Source: JAJYTL01 sp046705265 (GTDB taxonomy: Bacteria; Pseudomonadota; Alphaproteobacteria; Ferrovibrionales; Ferrovibrionaceae). From it: DNA of 22,157 nucleotides. A program made the translations under genes and the position numbers. How positions within the stretch are numbered: position 1 is the first letter of the stretch; each line of letters opens with the position of its first letter. The stretch lies in contig JBJKQL010000002.1 of the NCBI GenBank assembly GCA_046705265.1, positions 1 through 22,157 of the forward strand, written 5' to 3'. The notes beneath the pieces were generated by a model that did not search any database, was not told the origin of the DNA, and was given only the letters and a program-made list of their open reading frames with translations. Below are positions 14,147-21,816 of this stretch, piece after piece.

Positions 14147-14275
14147 TCACGCCGCCGCGCCGGCACCGCGCTCGTGCACCGAGCACACCATCCAACCCTC
14201 GATGTCACGGGTGGGCAAGAAGAAATCGGTCGCGTCTCCAACGGTAAAACTGGACAAATTCGTTGTCCCTGGATC
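14147..14275 (-). pseudogene. Possible C-terminal remnant of an unknown gene
   Basis: A minus-strand frame ending TGA at 14147 reads FTVGDATDFFLPTRDIEGWM, then VCSVHERGAGAAA. It looks protein-like but has no start codon before an upstream stop near 14278. It ends 28 bp before the SDR start. It may be the tail of a lost gene in an SDR operon, or chance. Confidence 0.2.
14252..14268. promoter_or_regulatory. Inverted repeat GGACAA-N5-TTGTCC
   Basis: A perfect 6-bp inverted repeat lies between the divergent SDR and aldo/keto reductase genes, 46 bp before the latter. Its right arm TTGTCC could also be a -35 hexamer, with TGATAT at 14287-14292 as -10 (18-bp spacer). An operator overlapping the promoter is plausible. 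Confidence 0.35.
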
Positions 14276-14313
14276 AAATCACGGCATGATATGTGAGGAC
14301 GGGAGGATTGTTC

Positions 14314-15300
14314 ATGGAAATGCGTCGCTTAGGCAAGATGGGACTCGAAGTGCCGGCTCTCGGCCTCGGCTGCATGGGCATGTCGAACATCTACGGCCCG
14401 AGTGACAAGACCGAGGCTATCGCCACCATCCACCGTGCCATCGAACTCGGCATGAACTTTCTGGATTCGGCGGACATGTATGGTGGCGGCAAGAACGAGG
14501 AACTGATCGGGCAGGCCATTTGCGATCGGCGCGACAAGGTCATTCTCGCCACCAAGTTTGGCCAAGTTCGCGGCCCGGACGGGCGGCCCGCCGGGGTCAA
14601 CGGCCGTCCGGAATATGTCCGTGCCGCATGTGACGCGAGTTTGAAGCGACTCGGCGTCGATCATATCGATCTTTACTATCAGCACCGTGTCGACCGGGCG
14701 ACGCCAATCGAGGAGACCGTCGGCGCGATGGGCGAATTGGTGAAAGCCGGGAAGGTACGCTATCTCGGCCTGTCCGAGGCCGCAGCGGAGACCATTCGAC
14801 GTGGTAATGCCGTTCACCCTATCTCGGCACTGCAGACGGAATACTCGCTCTGGACGCGCGACGTGGAAGCCGAGATCCTCCCGATGGTGCGCGCGCTCGG
14901 CGTCGGCTTCGTTGCCTACAGCCCGCTTGGGCGGGGTTTCCTGACTGGCCAGTTTCAAAGCCCAGACGATTTCCCCGCGGGAGACTGGCGGCGCGGCCAT
15001 CCGCGGCTTACGGGCGAAAATTTCGCGCATAACCGGGGACTGGTGCGGCAGGTCGAGGCGCTCGCAGCAAAAAAGGGCTGCACGCCGGCGCAACTGGCGC
15101 TTTCGTGGGTGTTGGCCCAGGGAAACGACATCGTCGCCATTCCGGGGACTAAGCGGCGCGGCTACCTTGAGCAGAACGGCAAGGCTTTGGAGGTCCGGTT
15201 GGACGCTGCCGACCTCGAAGCGCTGAACGCCGCGCTCCCGCCTGGTGCCACGGCCGGGACTCGATATCCGGAAGCGACTATGAAGGTGGTCAACGTCTAG
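14314..15300 (+). CDS. Aldo/keto reductase
   Basis: This 328-residue TIM-barrel oxidoreductase starts at the ATG at 14314, where GGGAGG is 7 nt upstream. An in-frame GTG at 14293 lacks this. The catalytic tetrad is present: Asp51 and Tyr56 (DSADMYGGG), Lys81 (ATKFG) and His124 (YYQHRVD). RVDRATPIEETVGAM and YSPLGRGFLTG are typical of the AKR13/YakC-like group that reduces small aldehydes and ketones with NADPH. Near the C-terminus, AIPGTKRRGYLEQN is the cofactor phosphate-binding segment. The physiological substrate is not evident. It is divergent from an SDR gene and followed by a short hairpin. Confidence 0.94.
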   Translation: MEMRRLGKMGLEVPALGLGCMGMSNIYGPSDKTEAIATIHRAIELGMNFLDSADMYGGGKNEELIGQAICDRRDKVILATKFGQVRGPDGRPAGVNGRPEYVRAACDASLKRLGVDHIDLYYQHRVDRATPIEETVGAMGELVKAGKVRYLGLSEAAAETIRRGNAVHPISALQTEYSLWTRDVEAEILPMVRALGVGFVAYSPLGRGFLTGQFQSPDDFPAGDWRRGHPRLTGENFAHNRGLVRQVEALAAKKGCTPAQLALSWVLAQGNDIVAIPGTKRRGYLEQNGKALEVRLDAADLEALNAALPPGATAGTRYPEATMKVVNV

Positions 15301-15302
15301 AT

Positions 15303-15331
15303 GGCCGTGTCGACGGCTCCGCTACACGGCC
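15303..15331 (+). terminator. Hairpin downstream of aldo/keto reductase
   Basis: GGCCGTGT (15303-15310) and ACACGGCC (15324-15331) form a perfect 8-bp stem with a 13-nt loop, 2 bp after the stop codon. No T-run follows, so termination strength is uncertain. Confidence 0.35.
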
Positions 15332-15434
15332 GGCTGGGCTGAAAAAGCAAGTTAACATAGAGCCTCAGGAGACGATCTCCTTCAGCCTTTCGTAATCTGG
15401 TCTCACGGGCAATTTTTGCGCCGTCGGGTCTAAT

Positions 15435-16208
15435 CTAATGCGACGGGTCGATGCTCGGTACGTTGGTCGTCTCGGGCCGGCCATGGATTTCGTTATAGCG
15501 ATGCTGGCGGTACATGCTGCGGATCGCGGCATAGGGATCGAGGGAGGTACGCTGGATTTCATCCAAGGCCGGGAGCTCGTGCGCGCCGAGATCGAGTGCC
15601 GTCGCGCCGGCTTGAGCCCAAACCAAATCGGAAAGACTGTGTCTGCTCAGATACAGATCTAGCGGGTCGAAATAAGCGTCGATGCCGAATCCAAGCGCGT
15701 CGCGCGGATCGGAGGGGCCAAGCACCGGCAGCACAAGGTAAGGACCAGGCTTGACGCCCCAGAGCGCCAACGTCATGCCGAAATCGGCGTGATGGGCATC
15801 GAGATGAAATGCGTCACGCGCGACGTCGAAAATGCCGCCGACGCCAAGCGTGCTGTTGATGATAAAGCGCCCCAGCGTGATGCCGGCATATTTGAAGCGG
15901 GCCTCGAGAAGCTGATTCACAAAGACGTCGGGGTCGGCCATGTTGGCGAGTACGTTGTGAACGCCGCGTTGGCCGACGTCGGGAACGAGCACCGTATAGA
16001 GCTTCGCCGGAGGTTTCAGCAGCATACCATAGATAATGCGGTTGAACTTGTAGATTACCCGGTTGGTGGGCTCCAGCGGGTCGTTGACGTGCTCGAAATA
16101 CTGTCGCTGTTGGGGATTGCTCGGCGGAGTCGCGCAACCGGCGAGTGCCGCCGCGACCACCACCAGCAGCACGACCGCGACCTTGTTACCTATGGAACGC
16201 ACAGACAT
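15435..16208 (-). CDS. mlaA: MlaA (VacJ) outer-membrane lipoprotein
   Basis: This 257-residue lipoprotein has a signal peptide ending LAGC with Cys25 lipidated. The MlaA hallmark NDPLEPTNRVIYKFN is at 42-56, followed by NVLANMADPDVFVNQLLEAR, GRFIINSTLGVGGIFD and WGVKPGPYLVLPVLGPSDPRD. MlaA sits in the outer membrane with porins, removes phospholipids from the outer leaflet and passes them to MlaC. No other mla gene is in the window, so the rest of the pathway is encoded elsewhere. Its C-terminal tail after the conserved domain is short and polar. Confidence 0.95.
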   Translation of the reverse strand: MSVRSIGNKVAVVLLVVVAAALAGCATPPSNPQQRQYFEHVNDPLEPTNRVIYKFNRIIYGMLLKPPAKLYTVLVPDVGQRGVHNVLANMADPDVFVNQLLEARFKYAGITLGRFIINSTLGVGGIFDVARDAFHLDAHHADFGMTLALWGVKPGPYLVLPVLGPSDPRDALGFGIDAYFDPLDLYLSRHSLSDLVWAQAGATALDLGAHELPALDEIQRTSLDPYAAIRSMYRQHRYNEIHGRPETTNVPSIDPSH

Positions 16209-16958
16209 GACTTGCCCGCAGTTGTTAAGGAAAACAGCGCCACTCGGCGCATCGCAGTCGACCGAGCGCAGGGCGTTTGCGGATTAGGCATCTTATGATG
16301 CTACGACAAGAGGAAAAAAGGCTCCCGCCTTGAATAAACGACTCATGCTCAACCGGTCGCCGAGAATGGCACAATAGCAATTCGATGAAAAGAGCGGTAA
16401 GCAGCCGTAAATCCAAGATATTGGCGGGGGTCGGCCACGCTTACAGCTAAGCGGCGTCGGTGACGCCAAGAGAGGCTTCCACCGATTTATCGCCGCTTCG
16501 GGGCATGCCGGATATTCTTGGCTGGTTAGTGGAACGATTCAGCGGGCAGGCAGTGGTCGGTGGCGGGTATTGGCGCGCTGTGCCGTCCCTCAGGCCGCAT
16601 TGCTCGGCGCCGAAAAGCAATAGCTGTGCAATTGGCCCGGCTGTTGTGCCTGCGCCGCGACATGCTGGCACGGCATTCATGTCAAACGTGTCAAACGCAA
16701 AAAGGCGTTAACCGATTAACGAAGGTAAACACAGAAATCATGGTCAGGCTTATAAATCAAAGAGTTTTGCCCCCCTTGACGAGTCAGAAAATCTTTCAGG
16801 CAGTGGGTTTGCATCTCCCCAACCCAGAGCAATCATGGTATATTAAGTTCTAATAACAGGTGCAGGACGGCCAACCGGGACGGAGCCATCACGTAAGCCC
16901 GCGGGGCGTTGTGACGCTGCCGGATCTGGTGTCGCAGAACAGCGACAGACGTGACATT
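16209..16958. other. Gene-free stretch
   Basis: No supported gene is seen in about 750 bp. A 37-codon plus-strand frame (16740-16853) and other short frames have no recognised motif or ribosome site. The part next to 16208 presumably carries the mlaA promoter, but no clear hexamers were found. Confidence 0.4.
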
Positions 16959-16975
16959 TTGGCAAAGCTTGCCAA
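16959..16975. promoter_or_regulatory. Perfect palindrome TTGGCAA-N3-TTGCCAA
   Basis: Two 7-bp arms separated by AGC, centred about 50 bp before the HTH/coiled-coil gene at 17018. The size and spacing suit a dimeric regulator; autoregulation by the downstream DNA-binding protein is possible. Confidence 0.45.
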
Positions 16976-17017
16976 CACCGCGGCCGATGAGTTAGCGGCT
17001 TCGGCGGAAGGGTTTAT

Positions 17018-17719
17018 ATGCGGGGAGTGCTGGTGCTGGGCGAAGCAAAGGGACATCCGCAGACGATCGGCTTTGCCGAAGCAGCGGTCCGCCTTGGGAT
17101 TAGCGAGGCTACGCTGCGGACGGTACTTGAGCGCGGTTTTCTCAAGGGTGCGAAGGACGCCGAAGGCCAGTGGCGGATCTATCTCGACCCTCTGTCGGGT
17201 GCGCCGGTGCCTACCGATGGCCATAGGCCGCAAGCGGAGTTCACTTCACCCGTATCTGTGGCACAGTCCTCCACAGGGAAGGCCGGCACAAACCCGAACA
17301 CCAGCCGCGGCGGCGACGCCGGTGGTGGTGACCAAGCGACATGCGATCCCGGTGCTTCTTTGTCTCGCGATAACGCGGTCACGGCAAGCTCGGGCTCTCG
17401 TCTTTCGCCGCTCGAGAACGTCCTTGCCGAGGAAATCCAATATCTGCGCAAGCAGATTGAGCGGCGCGACGAGGCCATTGTGAAGAAAGACAGGCTGATT
17501 GACGAACTAACCCGGCGTCTGGCTAAGCTGGATATTGTCGACGGCCGCCTGCCGAACCCAGGTCCCGCCATCGACGCGGCGATGGGGGCAAATCTGGCCA
17601 GTCGCTTGCAACGGCCGCAGGAGGCTGACGCCGATGCCGATCACTGGCATCGCGAACTCGACCGCACGTTCCAGGAGCTGCGCGGCCTTTTGGCACGGCG
17701 GCCGCAGTCCAGAATCTGA
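17018..17719 (+). CDS. HTH-domain protein with C-terminal coiled coil
   Basis: The protein has 233 residues, with the ATG at 17018 preceded by GGAAGGG (17006-17012). Residues ~16-56 form a helix-turn-helix of the MerR/excisionase-like kind (TIGFAEAAVRLGISEATLRT, then GAKDAEGQWRIYLD). A low-complexity polar linker (60-130, rich in Gly, Thr and Ser) leads to a strong coiled coil (131-172, ENVLAEEIQYLRKQIERRDE onward) and a second helical stretch near the end. This layout resembles orphan HTH/coiled-coil proteins linked to plasmid, phage or DNA-partition functions; the role here is unknown. It is monocistronic, with 425 bp of non-coding DNA following. Confidence 0.78.
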   Translation: MRGVLVLGEAKGHPQTIGFAEAAVRLGISEATLRTVLERGFLKGAKDAEGQWRIYLDPLSGAPVPTDGHRPQAEFTSPVSVAQSSTGKAGTNPNTSRGGDAGGGDQATCDPGASLSRDNAVTASSGSRLSPLENVLAEEIQYLRKQIERRDEAIVKKDRLIDELTRRLAKLDIVDGRLPNPGPAIDAAMGANLASRLQRPQEADADADHWHRELDRTFQELRGLLARRPQSRI

Positions 17720-18020
17720 GCTCACGGTTCGGCGCTGCAAAGCCGCGCCAAGCATCCATAACTGGCGCAGCCATGGTGGGTCGCTTTCGATGCCGCGACC
17801 GGAAGACGAAGTGCGATTACTTTGTGGCAGAGCCGGTCTGTAAAGAAATTCGTTGCATCGCCGAATAAGAGCGTAAAAATTATTTTTTGCTTGCCGGCGC
17901 TTCGGTAAGCGGTAACGAAAATTAGCACTCTTGGCGACACGAACGCCATTCCGATGCGAAAGAGGGTTGCCGCGTTCGATAATCACGATAATCATAAGTA
18001 GGCGGCAATGTTCCGTAACC
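17720..18020. other. Gene-free stretch before the FNR-type site
   Basis: No supported gene is seen. A TATTTTTTGC stretch near 17881 is the only notable AT-rich motif. Confidence 0.35.
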
Positions 18021-18034
18021 TTGATCCGGATCAA
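18021..18034 (+). promoter_or_regulatory. Perfect FNR/FixK box TTGATCCGGATCAA
   Basis: TTGAT-CCGG-ATCAA matches the FNR/FixK consensus at every defined position. It lies 117 bp before the zeta-like gene. At the classical activator position (-41.5), transcription would begin near 18069, giving a ~76-nt leader. This suggests induction at low oxygen. Confidence 0.65.
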
Positions 18035-18144
18035 GGACGGGCCGTTGTATGAGATCATTGATTGTCCTCGGTACGGTCACTAGATCGACAAAAAGCAACC
18101 CTATATGCCGGGGGAACGGGGAAGAGAACGGAAAGGAAGCTTGC

Positions 18145-18465
18145 ATGAGACCAAAAATGGCGAGCGCGGCCGCATCCCCTGCGGCAAAGATCGACGAAGC
18201 GATAGAAGATTGCGTTTTGACGCGTCGCGATTTCTATCTTGGCCTCTGGGCTGGCCGAAAGCTCGGTCTTTCGGATGGCGCACTTCAGGATTATGCGCAG
18301 AGCGTCGTCGCGGTCGATTACGAAGATCCGGGGTCGGAAGCGCTCATTCAGAAGTTGCAGCGCGATTTTGTCGATCATGGTTGTGCCGTGGGGCGGGAAG
18401 AAATCGAGCGCGAGCTCCATCGCCTTGAAGCGGACGCCCATCAGCAATTCATGGTATCGGACTAA
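18145..18465 (+). CDS. ATPase inhibitor zeta-like protein (DUF1476)
   Basis: This 106-residue protein resembles the alphaproteobacterial F1Fo-ATPase inhibitor zeta subunit. The family core is present: LGLWAGRKLGLSDGALQDYA (32-51), VVAVDYEDPGSEAL (54-67), then the DFVDHG and REEIERELHRLEADA helices. The canonical N-terminal inhibitory segment (DDREKAFENKFAHD-like), which inserts into F1, is replaced here by an unrelated Ala-rich start (MASAAASPAAKIDEAIEDCV). It may be a paralogue with altered activity. The start is the ATG at 18145 with AAGGA 7 nt upstream. An upstream FNR/FixK-type site hints that it is made at low oxygen, when limiting ATP hydrolysis would help. No atp genes are adjacent. 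Confidence 0.82.
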   Translation: MRPKMASAAASPAAKIDEAIEDCVLTRRDFYLGLWAGRKLGLSDGALQDYAQSVVAVDYEDPGSEALIQKLQRDFVDHGCAVGREEIERELHRLEADAHQQFMVSD

Positions 18466-18558
18466 TCAGGACGTTCCGCCCGTGCGTCGTGACCGGAGGT
18501 GCCGAGCATCCAGCAGCACGGAGGATATGATGTTGCGCAGAGAGTAACCTGCGCCGGA

Positions 18559-18814
18559 TCAGGGCTTATCCATCTCGGCCAGGAAAAATACTGCCGCGTA
18601 TAGTCCGAGACAAATGCCGAGTCGCACGCCAGGCGAGGGGGCCGTGTTAAATATCCGGTTCAGAGCCAGCACGTAGGGCGCCGGGGCAGGATATGGAAAG
18701 CCGCCAAGGTCGCGAGGAATGTCCCGAAGGCCGTCTGGTCGCGGTGTCCGCGGAGGAGCAATGCCCTTGGCCGATAGGACGGGCTGACGATAGCGGTTCG
18801 GGTCGTCGCCATTT
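18559..18814 (-). other. Possible small membrane-peptide frame
   Basis: This minus-strand open frame has no ATG but ends convincingly: APYVLALNRIFN, then VRLGICLGLYAAVFFLAEMD and KP, with one hydrophobic helix at the C-terminus. A GTG at 'YV' would give about 35 residues. It may be the end of a frameshifted gene. The rest of the 18466-18885 gap holds nothing else I can support. Confidence 0.25.
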
Positions 18815-18885
18815 GCCTACCGGCCTTCACCTCCATTATGAAACTTCGCGAAACGCCGACGCCATCCATGAGTGCGGCCAGCCCC

Positions 18886-19884
18886 TCAGTGCTTGAGGCG
18901 GATTCCTTCAAACGCGATGGCGGCGATCAATATTGCGAGCAAGAGGGCCCAAAGCGCCATGCTGAGGGTGACGGATTGTTTTGCCCCCTGCTTTTCCCAC
19001 CACGTGCGGGGCTTGATCCCGCGCGTGAGAAGAACGACCTGAGCGGAGAGATTGATGCTGACCAGATTGACGGCGAGAAGGGTACCCGCGCCGATGGCCT
19101 GCGTCATGTCGCCGGCGCCGAGCATGAAGCCGAAGGTTACCGCTGGCGGCAACAACGCCACCGCGACCATGACCCCGACCAATGTGCTGGAGAGGCCCGA
19201 TATGAGGGAAAGAACGGCGGCGGCGCCTGACGCAAGCGCAATCACGACGCTCGCATAGGAAACCGTGGTGCGGGTAACAAGCTCCCTGCTCGATAGGTCG
19301 AGAGGCAGAAACCGGCCGGCCAGTGCCGTGATTCCAATGGTAATACCGATACCGATCATGTTTGTGCGGAGCGCATTCAGCATCAGCGAACGGTCACCCA
19401 AAGCAGCACCGAAAGCGAAAGCGAGATTAGGACCGAGAAGCGGCGCGATAACCATGGCACCAATGACGACGGCGACGTTGTTCTGGAGCAGGCCAAGCGC
19501 GGCGACTAGCGTCGACAGAAGAACGAGAAGAAGAAAAGTGTTGTTAAGCTCGGCTCCCTGCGCCACGCCGACATAAAGTTCTTCGCGTGCCGCCGGCAAC
19601 GGCTTGGCCCGCCGCGTATCGTCCGCGTCCTCCTTTATTTCGGGAATAGTCGCGAGTGCGGGCAGCAGAACAATGCGGGCGGTCGAGTCGCCGCTGAGCG
19701 TGGCCTGCAGCGCATCGATCAGCGGCTGCACGGCATCGGCCGCGGCGACAACATGGATGCTGGTGCGCTCTTCGCCGAATTTAGCGGCCCGCCAAGCATC
19801 GATCGCGGCGTGCTGCTTTGCAGCAGCGAGGATGGTTTCGGCGTTGCCTTCGGCCGCGACGATTTCGAGAACGCGCAGCGCCAT
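18886..19884 (-). CDS. DUF389 (TIGR00341-type) membrane protein
   Basis: The protein has 332 residues from the ATG at 19884; a longer frame upstream to 20148 overlaps the neighbouring gene and is not protein-like. A soluble N-terminal domain (1-~110) is followed by about six transmembrane helices. The family hallmark VIGAMVIAPLLGPNLAFAFG begins near residue 141, and the conserved ALLPPAVTFGFMLGAG lies further on. DUF389 proteins occur in bacteria and archaea; a transport role is suspected but not established. GAGG lies just before the start. It may be transcribed alone or together with the ArsR-type gene 116 bp upstream. Confidence 0.9.
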   Translation of the reverse strand: MALRVLEIVAAEGNAETILAAAKQHAAIDAWRAAKFGEERTSIHVVAAADAVQPLIDALQATLSGDSTARIVLLPALATIPEIKEDADDTRRAKPLPAAREELYVGVAQGAELNNTFLLLVLLSTLVAALGLLQNNVAVVIGAMVIAPLLGPNLAFAFGAALGDRSLMLNALRTNMIGIGITIGITALAGRFLPLDLSSRELVTRTTVSYASVVIALASGAAAVLSLISGLSSTLVGVMVAVALLPPAVTFGFMLGAGDMTQAIGAGTLLAVNLVSINLSAQVVLLTRGIKPRTWWEKQGAKQSVTLSMALWALLLAILIAAIAFEGIRLKH

Positions 19885-20000
19885 CGTCCTCAAGCTCCTT
19901 GAATCGCTGAAGGATTTTAATTCAGCATGGCGGCTGACGCAATGCGGAGAGGGATGTTGGATGCGGCCTAACCGCCGCCGAGATCGAGGTCGAAGGTGGA

Positions 20001-20672
20001 TCAAAAGCCGCGCCGGCCTTTTTCCGTGATCGCCACCGCGCGGGTATCTGTTATGCGACGGATCCAGTCGAGATCGAAACAATGGCGCGCGAGCGCCGCT
20101 CCGACCGCGCCGGCAATATGCGGCCGCCGTTCGCTCCAATCGAGGCATGGGCGGCAGAAGGTCCGCCGACCATGGCCAATCGCAACCACATCCAGGCCCC
20201 AGTCCGTTAGGAACGCGTGTCCTTTTATTGTCACCTCACCGCCGTCCTCACCGAGAACAAGATAATCGCCTCGCTCAAGCGCACCGGCCATCGCGACGCC
20301 GAGCCTTCCGGCGAGATGATCGTAGCAGGTCCGGGCGGTCCTCAGCGCTTCATCTCCCTGCCAGCGCGGCCGGTAGCGCGGTGGTCCATTGACCGCGACC
20401 GCCATGATGCCTTCAAGCATATGACCGACGGCGGGTGAGGCTAGGCGGTAATAGGCATGCCGACCTTGCTTGCGCAAGGTAACCAGCCGAGCATCCCGCA
20501 ACATGGCGAGGTGGCCGCTCGCGGTCTGCGGCGAGACATGGGCGGCGAAGGAGAGTTCACCGGCGGTGAGGGCGCGGCCACCCATGAGCGCGGTAAGCAT
20601 GGTGGCGCGGGCTGGATTTGGATTGCCGAGCAGGGCCGCGATCTCGGCGACGGAAGGAAAGTTGCCTGACAT
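20001..20672 (-). CDS. ArsR-family transcriptional repressor with C-terminal Cys domain
   Basis: The 223-residue regulator has a winged HTH at about 18-80 (ARATMLTALM, LSFAAHVSPQTASGHLAMLR, then GRHAYYRLASP). The C-terminal domain carries conserved RTCYDHLAGRLGV (Cys116, His119) and RTFCRPCLDWSERRPHIAGA (Cys173, Cys176). This two-domain type is common beside hydrolase and ABM monooxygenase genes. The cysteines may sense a metal, thiol stress or a small molecule; the signal is not known. It is divergent from the hydrolase, with a 128-bp shared region containing an inverted repeat that is a candidate operator. Confidence 0.9.
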   Translation of the reverse strand: MSGNFPSVAEIAALLGNPNPARATMLTALMGGRALTAGELSFAAHVSPQTASGHLAMLRDARLVTLRKQGRHAYYRLASPAVGHMLEGIMAVAVNGPPRYRPRWQGDEALRTARTCYDHLAGRLGVAMAGALERGDYLVLGEDGGEVTIKGHAFLTDWGLDVVAIGHGRRTFCRPCLDWSERRPHIAGAVGAALARHCFDLDWIRRITDTRAVAITEKGRRGF

Positions 20673-20705
20673 GGACGAACTCTAGCGCAAATCGTTGCTC
20701 CAATG

Positions 20706-20723
20706 TTTCGGGGTCGACCGAAA
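20706..20723. promoter_or_regulatory. Candidate ArsR operator TTTCGG-N6-CCGAAA
   Basis: A perfect 6-bp inverted repeat with a 6-bp spacer lies 34 bp upstream of the repressor start and 78 bp before the hydrolase start, within the divergent promoter region. Confidence 0.4.
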
Positions 20724-20800
20724 TAGTAGAGCGAGACCTGGGTGCGGACGGAGGGCCCATATTGCGTATCGCGTTGTCTCCGATCCTGGAGCCTCTGATC

Positions 20801-21787
20801 ATGCGCCTATCGCCACCTACCTTGACCGCGCCGAAACTCGATCCGCGCGAACGGCATTTCCGGGTCGCAGACCCGTCGTCCGGTTCCGCAATTTTTCTTC
20901 GCTCTCTGGCCCCGGCCCGCGCCGTACCGCCTCACGGCCGCGTAGTCCTCTACGTTCACGGCGGGACCTTTCCTTCTGCGCATTCCATCGCCTATCGCCT
21001 TGAGGGCCGCTCCTGGCGTGATGCGCTATCGGATAATGGCTTTCACGTTTGGGGAATGGATTTTCCGGGCTTCGGCCGTTATTCCGATCCCTACCCGGAA
21101 CTCGCGGAAGCGGCGGGTCTCCATGCTTCGCTCGGGAGGGCCGAGATCGCGGTTCGTCATCTCGAACGGGTGGTACGTTTTACCATCGCTCATCACGGCA
21201 TTTCCCGCCTGTCGTTGATCGCCCATTCCTGGGGCACGATTGTTGCGGGCCACCTTGCCGGCTGCTGTCCCGAACTTGTCGATCGGCTCGTTTTCTTCGG
21301 CCCGATCATTCGCCGTTCGGGCGGAACGTCACCGCAACTGCCGGCCTGACGGCTGATCTCGGTCAAGGATCAATGGGATCGCTTCGTCGCCGATGTGCCG
21401 CAGGGCGCGAAGCCTGTTCTCGATCCCGATCATTTCGCTGACTGGGGCGACGCTTACCTCGACATCGATCCCGGAAGCCGAGGGCATCATCCGCCCGCGG
21501 TGAAAACACCCTGTGGACCGTTTCAGGACATCTTTGATGCCTAGGCCGGAAGACTTGCCTACGATCCGGCGGTGATCCGCGCTCCGGTTGCGATCTTGCG
21601 CGGCGAATGGGACAGTCTCTGCACCGATCGAGACGCGGCCTGGCTCTGCGAGAAACTGGCCACGTCGCCGCTTCGCCGGGATATTAAAATTGCCCGAGGC
21701 ACGCACCTGATGCATCTCGAATCCGGACGAACGGCGCTCTATTGCCGCGCCGTCGATTTCCTCAAGGGTTATGATGATGCCCCTTGA
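20801..21787 (+). pseudogene. Alpha/beta hydrolase interrupted by two in-frame stops
   Basis: A 328-codon alpha/beta hydrolase frame starts at the ATG at 20801, with GGAG 8 nt upstream. The oxyanion region VHGG (52-55) and nucleophile Ser143 (AHSWG) are in the first part. The frame then meets TGA at 21347-21349 (codon 183) and TAG at 21542-21544 (codon 248). There is no frameshift: sense resumes at once with RLISVKDQWDRFVADVPQGA and AGRLAYDP, and the acid Asp271 (RGEWDS) and the His of GTHLMHLE (302 or 305) follow before the natural stop. Both stops sit where Trp is expected, so single G-to-A changes of TGG explain them. The product as read ends before the catalytic Asp and His, so it should be inactive unless stops are read through or are sequence errors. 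Confidence 0.85.
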
Positions 21788-21816
21788 GAACCCACTGAGC
21801 GACCAGGAGACCCCCA

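Noticed and set aside
16776..16844. TTGACG and TATATT as a promoter, or a tRNA-like fold
   Set aside because: The hexamers are 57 bp apart, and the GGGTT/AACCC stem does not carry tRNA T-loop or anticodon features.
20801..21787. Programmed recoding such as selenocysteine or pyrrolysine insertion in the hydrolase
   Set aside because: One stop is TGA and the other TAG, neither at a catalytic residue, and both are explained by Trp-codon mutation.
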